This document shows positions 27,101-36,500 of a DNA stretch of 64,000 nucleotides, in pieces. How positions within the stretch are numbered: the first letter of the stretch is position 1; the number at the start of each line of letters is the position of its first letter. The DNA lies in the NCBI RefSeq assembly GCF_003143755.1, contig NZ_QFRI01000002.1:419953-483952 (forward strand), given 5' to 3'. The notes beneath the pieces were generated by a model. The model worked only from the letters and a program-made list of their open reading frames with translations. It had not been told where the DNA came from and did not search any database. This DNA comes from Algibacter marinivivus. Its GTDB lineage: Bacteria > Bacteroidota > Bacteroidia > Flavobacteriales > Flavobacteriaceae. Made by a program: the position numbers and the translations under genes.

Positions 27101-29647
27101 ATGGACGATAATTTTTCCCCAAGAGTCAAAGATGTTATTGCTTACAGCAAAGAAGAAGCTTTACGGCTAGGTCATGATTTCATTGGCACTGAACACCTTA
27201 TGCTTGGGCTTTTACGCGATGGAAACGGAAAAGCAATAAACATATTAAACGCTTTAGATATAGATTTAAATCATTTAAGACGTAAAGTTGAGATACTAAG
27301 TCCTGCAAACCCTAATATAACTGTAGCTTCTAATCAAAAAAAGAACCTACATCTTACTAGGCAAGCAGAACGCGCCTTAAAAACTACGTTTCTTGAAGCT
27401 AAATTATTTCAGAGCACCTCAATTAACACTGCTCATTTATTACTATGTATCTTGAGAAATGAAAACGACCCCACTACCAAGCTTTTAAATAAACTAAAAG
27501 TTGATTACGATAATGTTAAAGAACAATTTAAACTTATGATTACAAACGATAACGATTATATAGAGCCAAAGTCTGAATTTCAAGACGATGAAAACACACC
27601 TGAAGAAGAATCTTCAAAGGATAATATTTTTAATGCACCTGCAGGTAAGTCCAATAAAAAGTCTAAAACACCTGTTTTAGATAATTTTGGACGTGATTTA
27701 ACAGCTTTAGCCGAAGAAGGGAAGCTAGACCCTGTTGTAGGAAGAGAAAAGGAAATCCAGCGTGTTTCTCAAGTTTTAAGTAGAAGAAAGAAAAACAATC
27801 CGCTTTTAATTGGAGAACCTGGTGTTGGTAAATCTGCCATTGCAGAAGGTTTAGCACTTAGAATTGTTAAACGAAAAGTATCACGTATTTTATTTAATAA
27901 ACGTGTGGTGACTTTAGATTTAGCAAGCTTAGTTGCTGGAACAAAATATAGAGGTCAGTTTGAAGAGCGCATGAAAGCCGTTATGAACGAACTTGAAAAA
28001 AATGATGATGTTATTTTATTTATTGACGAAATACATACTATTGTAGGTGCTGGTGGTGCTACAGGAAGCTTAGATGCTTCAAATATGTTTAAACCTGCTC
28101 TAGCTAGAGGTGAAATTCAATGTATTGGTGCAACAACTTTAGATGAATACAGACAATACATTGAAAAAGATGGCGCTCTAGAGCGTCGTTTTCAGAAAGT
28201 AATTGTAGAACCTACCACAGTTGATGAAACCATTGAAATTCTTAATAATATCAAAGGTAAATATGAAGAACACCACAATGTTGATTATACTCCTGAAGCT
28301 ATTGAAGCCTGTGTTAAATTAACAAACAGGTATATGACTGAGCGCTTTTTACCAGACAAAGCTATTGATGCTTTAGATGAAGCTGGTTCTCGTGTACATA
28401 TAACAAATATTGACGTACCAAAGCAAATCATAGAACTTGAAAAACAACTTGAAGACATTAAAGAAACTAAAAATGCTGTTGTTAGAAAACAAAAATATGA
28501 AGAAGCTGCTAAACTAAGAGATGACGAAAAACGCATCGAGAAAGAATTAGCTATTGCTCAAGAAAAGTGGGAAGAAGACACTAAGCAACATCGAGAAGTT
28601 GTTACTGAAGATAATGTAGCAGATGTGGTTTCTATGATGACAGGAGTACCTGTAAACAGAATTGCTCAAACTGAAATCAATAAACTGGCCGAATTACCAA
28701 ACCTAATAAAGGGTAAAGTAATTGGACAAGATGATGCGGTTGCTAAAGTAGTTAAAGCTATTCAGAGAAATAGAGCTGGGTTAAAAGACCCTAATAAACC
28801 CATTGGCTCATTTATATTTTTAGGTCAAACTGGTGTTGGTAAAACACAATTAGCAAAAGTGTTATCTAGAGAGCTATTTGATAGTGAAGATTCTCTTGTT
28901 AGAATTGACATGAGTGAATACATGGAGAAATTTGCTATTTCAAGACTTATTGGAGCGCCTCCAGGATATGTTGGTTATGAAGAAGGTGGTCAATTAACTG
29001 AAAAAGTTAGAAGAAAACCTTACGCTGTAATTTTATTAGATGAAATTGAAAAAGCACACCCAGATGTGTTTAATATGTTACTGCAAGTATTAGATGATGG
29101 ATACTTAACAGATAGTTTAGGTAGAAAAATTGATTTTAGAAATACAATAATCATCATGACTTCTAATATTGGAGCTCGTAAACTTAAAGATTTCGGAACA
29201 GGAATTGGTTTTGGCACTGCATCTCAAAAAGCACAAGAAGATGCTAATGCTAGAAGTGTTATTCAAAATGCACTAAAAAAATCATTTGCTCCAGAATTTT
29301 TAAATAGAATTGATGATGTTGTTGTATTTAATGCTTTAGAAAAAGAGGATATTAATAAAATCATTGATATTGAATTAGAAAAACTTTTAGCACGAATAAA
29401 AGGTTTAGGTTACAACCTTACACTTACAGATAGCGCCAAAGACTATATTGCTGAAAAAGGTTTTGATAAACAATACGGAGCGCGTCCTTTAAAAAGAGCT
29501 ATTCAGAAATATGTTGAAGATGCTTTAGCTGAAGAAATTGTAGCTTCACATCTAAAAGAAGGCGATAACATTAATATCGACCTAGATAAAAAAACTGAAG
29601 AATTAAGTATTACAATAGACAAAGCAGAAAAACCTGCAAAATCCTAA
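27101..29647 (+). CDS. clpC: ATP-dependent Clp protease ATP-binding subunit ClpC
   Basis: An 848-aa AAA+ unfoldase with an N domain (about 1-150), a first AAA module with Walker A GEPGVGKSAIAEG (about 237), a middle UVR-containing region, and a second AAA module with GQTGVGKTQLAKV (about 574). It would feed substrates to ClpP. An AAAGGA ribosome-binding motif lies before the ATG. The 261-bp divergent gap to gyrA holds its promoter. A terminator follows. Confidence 0.96.
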   Translation: MDDNFSPRVKDVIAYSKEEALRLGHDFIGTEHLMLGLLRDGNGKAINILNALDIDLNHLRRKVEILSPANPNITVASNQKKNLHLTRQAERALKTTFLEAKLFQSTSINTAHLLLCILRNENDPTTKLLNKLKVDYDNVKEQFKLMITNDNDYIEPKSEFQDDENTPEEESSKDNIFNAPAGKSNKKSKTPVLDNFGRDLTALAEEGKLDPVVGREKEIQRVSQVLSRRKKNNPLLIGEPGVGKSAIAEGLALRIVKRKVSRILFNKRVVTLDLASLVAGTKYRGQFEERMKAVMNELEKNDDVILFIDEIHTIVGAGGATGSLDASNMFKPALARGEIQCIGATTLDEYRQYIEKDGALERRFQKVIVEPTTVDETIEILNNIKGKYEEHHNVDYTPEAIEACVKLTNRYMTERFLPDKAIDALDEAGSRVHITNIDVPKQIIELEKQLEDIKETKNAVVRKQKYEEAAKLRDDEKRIEKELAIAQEKWEEDTKQHREVVTEDNVADVVSMMTGVPVNRIAQTEINKLAELPNLIKGKVIGQDDAVAKVVKAIQRNRAGLKDPNKPIGSFIFLGQTGVGKTQLAKVLSRELFDSEDSLVRIDMSEYMEKFAISRLIGAPPGYVGYEEGGQLTEKVRRKPYAVILLDEIEKAHPDVFNMLLQVLDDGYLTDSLGRKIDFRNTIIIMTSNIGARKLKDFGTGIGFGTASQKAQEDANARSVIQNALKKSFAPEFLNRIDDVVVFNALEKEDINKIIDIELEKLLARIKGLGYNLTLTDSAKDYIAEKGFDKQYGARPLKRAIQKYVEDALAEEIVASHLKEGDNINIDLDKKTEELSITIDKAEKPAKS

Positions 29648-29670
29648 TTTTACTTAACAATACATTAATT

Positions 29671-29709
29671 AAAATCCTACTTTAAAATTAAAGTAGGATT
29701 TTTTTTTTG
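29671..29709 (+). terminator. Terminator after clpC
   Basis: AAAATCCTACTTT stem with its complement and nine following T. Confidence 0.88.
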
Positions 29710-29764
29710 CAAAACTGTAACAAATAAAAACTACTAACATCTATACTATAACAATCAATTTTCT

Positions 29765-30325
29765 GTGACGCTAACCAAACTAAATACCGAGCAACTTGTT
29801 GCGCTTTGCAAAACCGGAAATCAATCTTCTCAGTTGGAGATTTATAATAGGTATTACAAAGCCATGTATAACACTTCTATAAGAATTGTGAAAAATAGAT
29901 TTGAAGCTGAAGATATTATGCAAGATTCATTTTTAATGGCATTTACAAAATTAGAAAGCTTAAAAAACGAAGCTACATTCGGTCCTTGGTTAAAACGCAT
30001 AGTTATAAATAACAGTATTCATCATTACAAGAAAAATATTAAAAATAATGAAGTTCCGATTGATGATGTTTTATACAAAGTAGAAAATGAAGTAAGTGGA
30101 ATTAGTAACGATTATGACTTTACAACAATAAAAGCAAAACAAGTTTTAAATTCAATGAAGTCATTGAAAGATAATTACAGAGTAGCTTTAACACTAAACC
30201 TAATTGAAGGTTATGACTACGAAGAGATTAGCGAAATAATGAATATAACTAATGCTAATTGCAGAACAACAATTTCAAGAGCAAAAGAAAGTTTGAGACA
30301 AAAATTACAATTAGTTATTGCTTAA
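29765..30325 (+). CDS. RNA polymerase sigma factor, ECF type
   Basis: A 186-aa sigma-70 family factor with region 2 (IVKNRFEAEDIMQDSFLMAF) and region 4 (GYDYEEISEIMNITNANCRT). It starts at a GTG; no in-frame ATG lies before region 2. It is followed 10 bp later by a membrane protein that resembles an anti-sigma factor and then by a GIN-domain protein, so I infer a self-regulated envelope-stress unit. Confidence 0.92.
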   Translation: MTLTKLNTEQLVALCKTGNQSSQLEIYNRYYKAMYNTSIRIVKNRFEAEDIMQDSFLMAFTKLESLKNEATFGPWLKRIVINNSIHHYKKNIKNNEVPIDDVLYKVENEVSGISNDYDFTTIKAKQVLNSMKSLKDNYRVALTLNLIEGYDYEEISEIMNITNANCRTTISRAKESLRQKLQLVIA

Positions 30326-30335
30326 TAGAATTATT

Positions 30336-30878
30336 ATGAGTAAAAATAAAATAGAAGATATATTTAGAAATCTTGAAAATGATTTTGATATAGAGAATCC
30401 TGATTCAGGACACGAGACACGATTTTTACAAAAATTAGACAGCAGAAAATCAATCACTAAAAATCGAAATAATAATCTATGGAAACCATTTTTAGGAATT
30501 GCAGCATCAATTGCATTATTAGTTTCTCTTTTCGTTTTTTCTCCTAAAGAAAGCACTAGCATAGATTTAGCTGATATTTCTCCAGAAATGGCAAAAACAG
30601 AAACCTTATTTATGGCTTCACTTAAACAGGAATTAAAAAACCTAAATAGCGAAGATATGCCTGAATATCAAGAATTAATTGTAGACGCTTTATTTCAAAT
30701 TAAGATACTTGAAGAAGATTACAAACAATTAGTTCTAGGTTTAAAAGAGCAACCAAGTGAAAACCTTATTCTTGATGCTATGATTCTTAATTTTCAAAGT
30801 CGAATCAATGTCATTCAAGACACAAAAGATAAAATTAAAGAACTAAAAAATACTAATAAACAAATATCAATCATTTAA
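30336..30878 (+). CDS. Putative anti-sigma factor (single-pass membrane protein)
   Basis: A 180-aa protein with a cytosolic N-terminus (about 1-45), one transmembrane helix (about 49-68) and an extracytoplasmic C-terminal helical domain. I place the start at the ATG at 30336 rather than at the earlier TTG, because the TTG overlaps the sigma gene and has no ribosome site. The position right after an ECF sigma gene and the topology suggest an anti-sigma factor; there is no recognisable ZAS motif. Confidence 0.75.
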   Translation: MSKNKIEDIFRNLENDFDIENPDSGHETRFLQKLDSRKSITKNRNNNLWKPFLGIAASIALLVSLFVFSPKESTSIDLADISPEMAKTETLFMASLKQELKNLNSEDMPEYQELIVDALFQIKILEEDYKQLVLGLKEQPSENLILDAMILNFQSRINVIQDTKDKIKELKNTNKQISII

Positions 30879-30890
30879 ATTTTAAACATC

Positions 30891-31616
30891 ATGAAAAAAA
30901 CAATTACACTAACAATTATGTCTCTAATGCTTGTAAGCGTTATTAATGCGCAATCTTGGGGAAACAAAAAAATCAAAGGAAACGGAAACGTTGTAACAGA
31001 AAATAGAACAACAAGTGATTATAGCGGTATTAAGTGTGCTGGATCTATGGATTATATTTTAGTTGCTGGAGAAGAAGGAAAGATAACTCTAGAAGGTGAT
31101 TCAAACTTATTAGAGTATATAATTACAGAGGTTAAAGGTGATAATTTAATTATTAAAACTAAAAAAGGAGTTAATATGAGTTATAAAAACAATGCTGTTA
31201 AAGTTATCATACCTTTTAAAGATATAAATACAATCTCTTTAGCTGGATCTGGAGATTTATACAATAAAGATTTAGTTAAAGCAAACAAGTTAAGTGTATC
31301 ACTAGCTGGCTCAGGTGATTTAAAACTTGAGATCGACACAGACTTTGTTAAAGGTGCCATTGCAGGTTCTGGAGACCTAACACTAGAAGGTAATACCAAC
31401 ACTTTAGAAGCAAGAGTTGCAGGTTCAGGAGATTTTCACGGATTTGATTTACAAGCAAATGATACAGACGTAGCGGTTGCTGGTTCTGGTGACGCTAAAG
31501 TATTTAGTAACAAAACTTTAAAAGCCAGAGTAGCAGGTTCGGGAGATATTGTTTACCGAGGAAACCCAGAAGTTGATAAAAAAGTAGCTGGTTCAGGAGA
31601 CATCTCTAAAAACTAA
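30891..31616 (+). CDS. Head GIN domain-containing protein (DUF2807)
   Basis: A 241-aa secreted protein with a signal peptide ending INAQS and a repetitive beta-helix of the GIN/DUF2807 type. The unit AGSGD occurs at least seven times, for example VAGSGDFHG and VAGSGDAKV. These proteins are thought to be adhesin-like or structural in the envelope. It is the third gene of the sigma/anti-sigma operon, 12 bp after the anti-sigma gene, and may be a target of that sigma factor. Confidence 0.92.
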   Translation: MKKTITLTIMSLMLVSVINAQSWGNKKIKGNGNVVTENRTTSDYSGIKCAGSMDYILVAGEEGKITLEGDSNLLEYIITEVKGDNLIIKTKKGVNMSYKNNAVKVIIPFKDINTISLAGSGDLYNKDLVKANKLSVSLAGSGDLKLEIDTDFVKGAIAGSGDLTLEGNTNTLEARVAGSGDFHGFDLQANDTDVAVAGSGDAKVFSNKTLKARVAGSGDIVYRGNPEVDKKVAGSGDISKN

Positions 31617-31642
31617 AAATCATCAATTAAATTTACGACAGT

Positions 31643-31680
31643 AAAAAAGAAGCCATTTCAAATGAAATGGCTTCTTTTTT
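31643..31680. terminator. Bidirectional terminator
   Basis: A 12-bp stem (AGAAGCCATTTC with GAAATGGCTTCT) with A and T runs. It separates two convergent transcription units. Confidence 0.88.
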
Positions 31681-32680
31681 AATTTATGTTATAAGACTTT
31701 ATCTCATTAATTGTTGTACTTGTTATATTATCATCAGGATCAAAAACAGTTCCTTCAGATTTAACAATTCCCACATCTTTTGCAAAATAGTATGTTATAT
31801 CTGTTGTTGAAGTCAATCCAGTAACAACAACTTTTTGAGTGACTTTAACTTTTATAACTGAGTCAAACACCATTCCTCCAGATGCAATTGAAGCATTTTT
31901 TTCTAAGATTTCAAGTTTAATATCATAGTTAGCTGGAATATCTGGTAAAGTAGCACCACCAGATTGTAATGACTCATAAGAAGTAACTACATCAAAATTA
32001 TATTCCCACTTAGTACCAACATCTACATTATCCTTTAAAATAACATAACTATATTCGCTTTGAGTTATTTTATATAAACCAGCTAATTCTGCTGTTAATT
32101 CACCAACTAAAAGCTCATAATCCCCATTAGATTTTCTAGTATAATAATCCACATTTAAGTTTTCAAAATTTGTTCCGTCTGTAGATTGAACAGACCCAAA
32201 AAAGTTTTCATATAAATAGCTTTCTTTACCTTTGTAATCAACTAAATCTGTAATTTCCATAGTAGATTCACTATCTGCCATTCCAGTTATTTGAGCCAGA
32301 TAAGTCCATGAATTTCCAATGTTCATTGGCCAATAATCACCATCTTCATTATTTGTATTATCATCTTCCCCCTCACAATCACCTAAACTATCAATTAAAG
32401 TTTGAAAAGCACCACCTTGATCTCCACAAACTCTTACTTGATCTTCTAAAGCCTTTTTGTAAGCAGCACATACACTTGAGAAATCAGAATCTATTGGAGA
32501 AACATTTCCATAGGCTAATGCAGCATCAACAGTATTTTGAGCAGCTTCTTCACAAGTAGAAGGAAGTTGATTACTAGGTTCTTCTGGAGTTTCACCCTCA
32601 AAAGGTTCAATATTACATGAATTGAAAATTAATAATACAAAAGCAAATGCTAAAAAATTAAAATGTTTTGAGATATTCAT
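31679..32680 (-). CDS. Hypothetical lipoprotein
   Basis: A 333-aa lipoprotein with signal and lipobox ending FNSC (Cys22). A cysteine-rich region around residues 40-105 (CEEAAQ, SVCAAY, VRVCGDQGGAFQ, GDCEGED) is followed by a beta-rich domain of about 220 residues. The four Cys may form two disulfides. No family is recognised. It is transcribed alone toward a shared terminator. Confidence 0.8.
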   Translation of the reverse strand: MNISKHFNFLAFAFVLLIFNSCNIEPFEGETPEEPSNQLPSTCEEAAQNTVDAALAYGNVSPIDSDFSSVCAAYKKALEDQVRVCGDQGGAFQTLIDSLGDCEGEDDNTNNEDGDYWPMNIGNSWTYLAQITGMADSESTMEITDLVDYKGKESYLYENFFGSVQSTDGTNFENLNVDYYTRKSNGDYELLVGELTAELAGLYKITQSEYSYVILKDNVDVGTKWEYNFDVVTSYESLQSGGATLPDIPANYDIKLEILEKNASIASGGMVFDSVIKVKVTQKVVVTGLTSTTDITYYFAKDVGIVKSEGTVFDPDDNITSTTINEIKSYNIN

Positions 32681-32782
32681 AGTTTGTTGTTAATTAAAAA
32701 CAAACATAATAATTGTATGCATTATAGTATAACTCCTACTTTAAAAAGATCTTTTTTTAGATAAACGGAAATACTTAATAAT

Positions 32783-34174
32783 TTAATTAGCCTTAGGAAC
32801 TCTAAACAACAAAATAATCCCTGCTAAAAAGAAAACAAATAAAAATAGAATTCCATTTCTCATACTACCCGTAATTTGGTCTATAAAAGCAAAAACTACC
32901 ATTCCAATTACAATACCTATTTTTTCTGCAACATCGTAAAAACTAAAATACGAAGTAGTATCTTCAGTTTCTGGTAAAAATTTTGAATATGTAGAGCGCG
33001 CTAAAGCTTGCACCCCCCCCATTACTAAACCAACAAAACCAGCTGCTAAGTAAAAATGTTCTGGTGTTTTCATAAAATATGCATAAAAACAGAGACTCAT
33101 CCACATGGCATTAATAACTATAAGTGTTTTAATATTTCCAAATTTAGCAGAAGCTTTCGAGGTTAAAAAAGCTCCAAGAATTGCTACTAGTTGAATAACT
33201 AGAATACTAACTATTAATCCCATAGTTTTCTCACTATCTCCGCCCCAAGCTATTTCTTCTTCACCAAAATATACAGCAACTAACATAATAGTTTGTACAG
33301 CCATACTAAATACAAAAAAGGCATGCAAATAACGTTTTAATCTTAAATTTAACTTTAATTGATTCCAAACTAAACGCAACTCTTTTAATCCATTAAAAAC
33401 AACATCTTTAGTTACTTTATGACCTGAAGAAACCCCTTTAGGCAAATAATAAAATGAATATTGACTAAATAATGCCCACCAGAGTCCTACCGTAATAAAA
33501 GATATTTTCATAGCCTCAAATGAAGCTGCATCTTTTGCTTCCTTTAACGCATCTGTGATTTGAGCTTCAGAACCATTTTCTAATATAGAATTAGAGATAC
33601 TAATATCGAATCCAAACCATTCAGGAAACAACACCATTAATAAATTAAACACAAGTAGAAGGACACTTCCAATATAACCCATTGAAAATCCTTTTGCACT
33701 TATACTATCTTGTTGCTCTGGATGCGCTATATCTGGAAGATAAGAGTTATAAAACACCAAACTCCCCCAATATCCTATTAAACCCATAAAATAAAATAGC
33801 AAACTTAAATGTATTCTTTCTGGAGATACATCAAACCAATACAACCCAATACAGCCAGCACTACCGACATAGCAGAAAAACTTTAAAAAATTCTTTTTGT
33901 TTCCAACATAATCAGCTATACCTGAAAGAATTGGAGATGTAAAAGCCACTACTAAAAACGTAAACGCTGTAACAAATGTTATAAGCGCAGTACTTTTAAA
34001 CTCCATCCCAAAAGCCCAAACCGTTTTTATTTCTGAAGTACTATTAATAAATAATGCCGAATAAAATATTGGAAATATTGAAGATGCAATAGTTAGCGTA
34101 TAAACTGAGTTTGCCCAATCATAAAACGCCCAAGCATTTAAAAGTTTTTTACTTCCTTTTTCTAAAACTGCCAT
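32783..34174 (-). CDS. MFS transporter, UMF1/ATG22-like
   Basis: A 463-aa major-facilitator protein with about 12 helices. The N-terminal signature NAWAFYDWANSVYTLTI and the later FSFYDVAEKIGIVIG fit the UMF1 (ATG22-like) family. The substrate is unknown. It follows the M48 protease gene on the same strand but a terminator stands between them. Confidence 0.9.
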   Translation of the reverse strand: MAVLEKGSKKLLNAWAFYDWANSVYTLTIASSIFPIFYSALFINSTSEIKTVWAFGMEFKSTALITFVTAFTFLVVAFTSPILSGIADYVGNKKNFLKFFCYVGSAGCIGLYWFDVSPERIHLSLLFYFMGLIGYWGSLVFYNSYLPDIAHPEQQDSISAKGFSMGYIGSVLLLVFNLLMVLFPEWFGFDISISNSILENGSEAQITDALKEAKDAASFEAMKISFITVGLWWALFSQYSFYYLPKGVSSGHKVTKDVVFNGLKELRLVWNQLKLNLRLKRYLHAFFVFSMAVQTIMLVAVYFGEEEIAWGGDSEKTMGLIVSILVIQLVAILGAFLTSKASAKFGNIKTLIVINAMWMSLCFYAYFMKTPEHFYLAAGFVGLVMGGVQALARSTYSKFLPETEDTTSYFSFYDVAEKIGIVIGMVVFAFIDQITGSMRNGILFLFVFFLAGIILLFRVPKAN

Positions 34175-34177
34175 AAT

Positions 34178-34205
34178 AAAAAAGCTGCCCTTTTATGAGC
34201 AGCTT
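34178..34205 (-). terminator. Terminator after the M48 protease gene
   Basis: AAGCTGC and GCAGCTT form a stem around a 10-nt loop and, read on the minus strand, are followed by six T. Confidence 0.75.
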
Positions 34206-34245
34206 CTAAAGTAATCAAAAAATTTATTTGAATACTATTTAAATA

Positions 34246-35070
34246 TTATCTAAATGTTGTAATCCCAAATTTTTTAGCTTCAGCTTTCGCTTTAGGTGCC
34301 CAATTTGTAAGATTTGCAATTCTTGTATCATTTGAAGGATGCGTACTCATAAATTCTGGTGGTGCTTGTCCTCCACTTTTAGCACTATTTGCTTTCATAC
34401 GTTTCCATAGTTCAGCAGCTTCATCTGGGTTATAACCCGCAATAGCCATTAAATAAATACCAATTTGGTCAGACTCAGTTTCATGACTTCTGCTAAATGG
34501 TAGCATAACCCCTAACTGAGATCCTATACCATAATATTGATTAAAAGCATTTCTCGATTTTTCATCTTTAATAGCAATGTTACCTGCAACTGCAATACCT
34601 TGTTGTAAATAAGCAGCACTCATACGTTGCTGACCATGATTTGCTAATGCATGGGCAACTTCGTGCCCCATAATTGCCGCTACTCCTGTTTCGTTTTCAG
34701 CTATTGGCAAAATACCTGTATAAAACACTATTTTACCTCCAGGCATACACCAAGCATTAACCGTTTTATCATCAACTAAATTATACTCCCATTTATAATC
34801 TTTTAAATACCCCTGATTGCCATTAGCATTTAACCAACGTTCTGCAGCAACAGCTATTCGCTGACCTACTCGCGTAATCATTTCAGAATCTTTAGTTCCT
34901 GTAATTACTTTGTTCTCGTTTAAAAACTGGCTATATTGTGCAAAAGCCGTTGGGAATAATTGAGAATTAGGAACCAATGCCATAGTCTTCTTACCTGTAA
35001 AAGGATTTGTTGCGCAAGCAAAAACAAGAGCCGCTATGGCTAGCAAAAGAAATGTGTGTTTTATCTTCAT
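34246..35070 (-). CDS. M48 family metallopeptidase lipoprotein
   Basis: A 274-aa zinc protease with lipobox ending VFACA, then the motif HEVAHALANHGQQR (HExxH, about residue 134) and a downstream Glu in HETESDQIG. This matches the BepA/Oma1-like envelope quality-control proteases. It divides from msrB by a 146-bp divergent promoter gap. Confidence 0.93.
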   Translation of the reverse strand: MKIKHTFLLLAIAALVFACATNPFTGKKTMALVPNSQLFPTAFAQYSQFLNENKVITGTKDSEMITRVGQRIAVAAERWLNANGNQGYLKDYKWEYNLVDDKTVNAWCMPGGKIVFYTGILPIAENETGVAAIMGHEVAHALANHGQQRMSAAYLQQGIAVAGNIAIKDEKSRNAFNQYYGIGSQLGVMLPFSRSHETESDQIGIYLMAIAGYNPDEAAELWKRMKANSAKSGGQAPPEFMSTHPSNDTRIANLTNWAPKAKAEAKKFGITTFR

Positions 35071-35216
35071 TGTTCTAAATTTTATATAATTTTTAAAAAT
35101 ACAAAAATTGTACCTTTAAATTTTAGACACTTAAATTATTTTTTTGTCACATACTATTTTAAATAAATGTCATGTTTTAAAAAAAATAGCGACTCTATAT
35201 AAAAAACGTTTTAACT

Positions 35217-35699
35217 ATGAATAAGTTATTAATTACAATTACAGTTTTAATATTCTTCAATTGTAATTCATCAGCGCAACAAAAACAGAATGAGGGCAAA
35301 AAACCTTATAAGGTTACCAAAACTGAAGCTGAATGGAAAACACAATTATCTGCTAAAGAATTTTACGTATTAAGACAAGCTGGTACAGAACGTGCTTTTA
35401 CAAGCCCATTAAACAAAAACTACAAAAAAGGTGTTTATGTCTGTAAAGGCTGTGACACACCACTTTTTAAGAGTGAACATAAATTTGATTCTGGTACAGG
35501 TTGGCCTAGTTTTGATAGAGAAATTAAAGGAAATGTAGCGTTTTCCACTGATTATAATCTAGGTTATGCTCGAACTGAAGAACACTGCGCCACATGTGGC
35601 GGACATTTAGGACATGTTTTTAATGATGGCCCAAGAAATACTACTGGTAAGCGCCATTGTATTAATGGCGTTTCTCTTAAGTTTTATGAAAACAAATAA
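35217..35699 (+). CDS. msrB: Exported MsrB, peptide-methionine (R)-S-oxide reductase
   Basis: A 160-aa MsrB with an N-terminal signal MNKLLITITVLIFFNCNSS whose FFNC looks like a lipobox (Cys16). The catalytic Cys is in GKRHCING, the zinc Cys in CKGC and CATCGGH, and SGTGWPSF and HLGHVFNDGP are intact. This copy would repair methionine sulfoxide in envelope proteins. It is separate from the ten-gene redox operon at 11.5-18.3 kb, which has no signal peptides. It lies 14 bp before the DUF1572 gene. Confidence 0.92.
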   Translation: MNKLLITITVLIFFNCNSSAQQKQNEGKKPYKVTKTEAEWKTQLSAKEFYVLRQAGTERAFTSPLNKNYKKGVYVCKGCDTPLFKSEHKFDSGTGWPSFDREIKGNVAFSTDYNLGYARTEEHCATCGGHLGHVFNDGPRNTTGKRHCINGVSLKFYENK

Positions 35700-35713
35700 A
35701 TTATATTTGTTGA

Positions 35714-36265
35714 ATGGAGAGTTATTTAACTAGTGTTATTAAACAATTTGAATATTATAAGAGTTTAGGCGACAAAACTTTTGAACAACTTAGTTTTGAC
35801 GATATTCAATGGCAGAGTAATGAAGACTCTAATAGTGTTTCGATAATAGTTAAACATATTGTTGGCAATATGCTTAGTAGGTGGACAAACTTTTTAACTG
35901 AAGATGGAGAAAAAGAATGGCGTAATAGAGATGATGAGTTTGTAAGTAGTTTTAGCTCTAAAGAAGACCTCGTAGCCGCTTGGGAAAGTGGTTGGTTTTG
36001 TTTATTTAATGCTATAAAACCTTTAAAGGTTGAAGATTTAGAACGTATTATTTATATTAGAAATGGTGGTCATACAGTTACCGAAGCTATTAATAGACAA
36101 TTAGCGCACTACTCCTACCATATTGGACAAATTGTATTTTTAGGAAAACTCTTGAAGGGTAAAAATTGGACATCTTTATCTATTTCTAAAGGTGATTCTA
36201 TAAATTATAACAAAGATAAGTTTAATAAAGAAAAAGGTAAACGTCATTTTACTGATGACTTGTGA
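35714..36265 (+). CDS. DinB-like DUF1572 protein
   Basis: A 183-aa four-helix-bundle protein with metal-ligand-like His in VKHIVGNMLSRW and QLAHYSYHIGQIV (HxxxH), as in DinB-type metal-binding proteins. No signal peptide. Many DinB-like proteins are thiol transferases but substrate is unknown. It probably shares the msrB transcript. Confidence 0.8.
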   Translation: MESYLTSVIKQFEYYKSLGDKTFEQLSFDDIQWQSNEDSNSVSIIVKHIVGNMLSRWTNFLTEDGEKEWRNRDDEFVSSFSSKEDLVAAWESGWFCLFNAIKPLKVEDLERIIYIRNGGHTVTEAINRQLAHYSYHIGQIVFLGKLLKGKNWTSLSISKGDSINYNKDKFNKEKGKRHFTDDL

Positions 36266-36404
36266 AAAAAGTCTCAGTATTCAGTGTCAGTTGGCAGTTG
36301 TTGCTTATACAATTACCAATGTTAAATTACTCAATTAAAATGACATGTTTGCTGATTAAAAGGGAACAAATGGTTAAGCTTAAAGTCTAGCAAATATACC
36401 CCGC

Positions 36405-36490
36405 GAGAAGGATTGAACGGTATGTTTGAAATCCCCGACGTAGGAGGGATTGAGTAGTGAAAGCCTGCCCCGATTTTTCATCGGGATCGC
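36405..36490. repeat. GC-rich foldback intergenic repeat
   Basis: Two hairpins stand in an otherwise AT-rich gap: AATCCC...GGGATT (36430-36451) and CCCGAT...ATCGGG (36469-36485). The phrase around gaaatccccgacgtaggag is one I recall from other flavobacterial intergenic regions, but no second copy is seen in this window. A noncoding repeat family is inferred. Confidence 0.55.
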
Positions 36491-36500
36491 TCAAATAATT

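Noticed and set aside
31230-31610. CRISPR-like regular repeat
   Set aside because: The periodicity comes from AGSGD codons of the GIN protein; it is in frame and coding.
32308-32559. Plus-strand His/Leu-rich reading frame
   Set aside because: Antisense shadow of the 333-aa lipoprotein, with no ribosome site or homology pattern.
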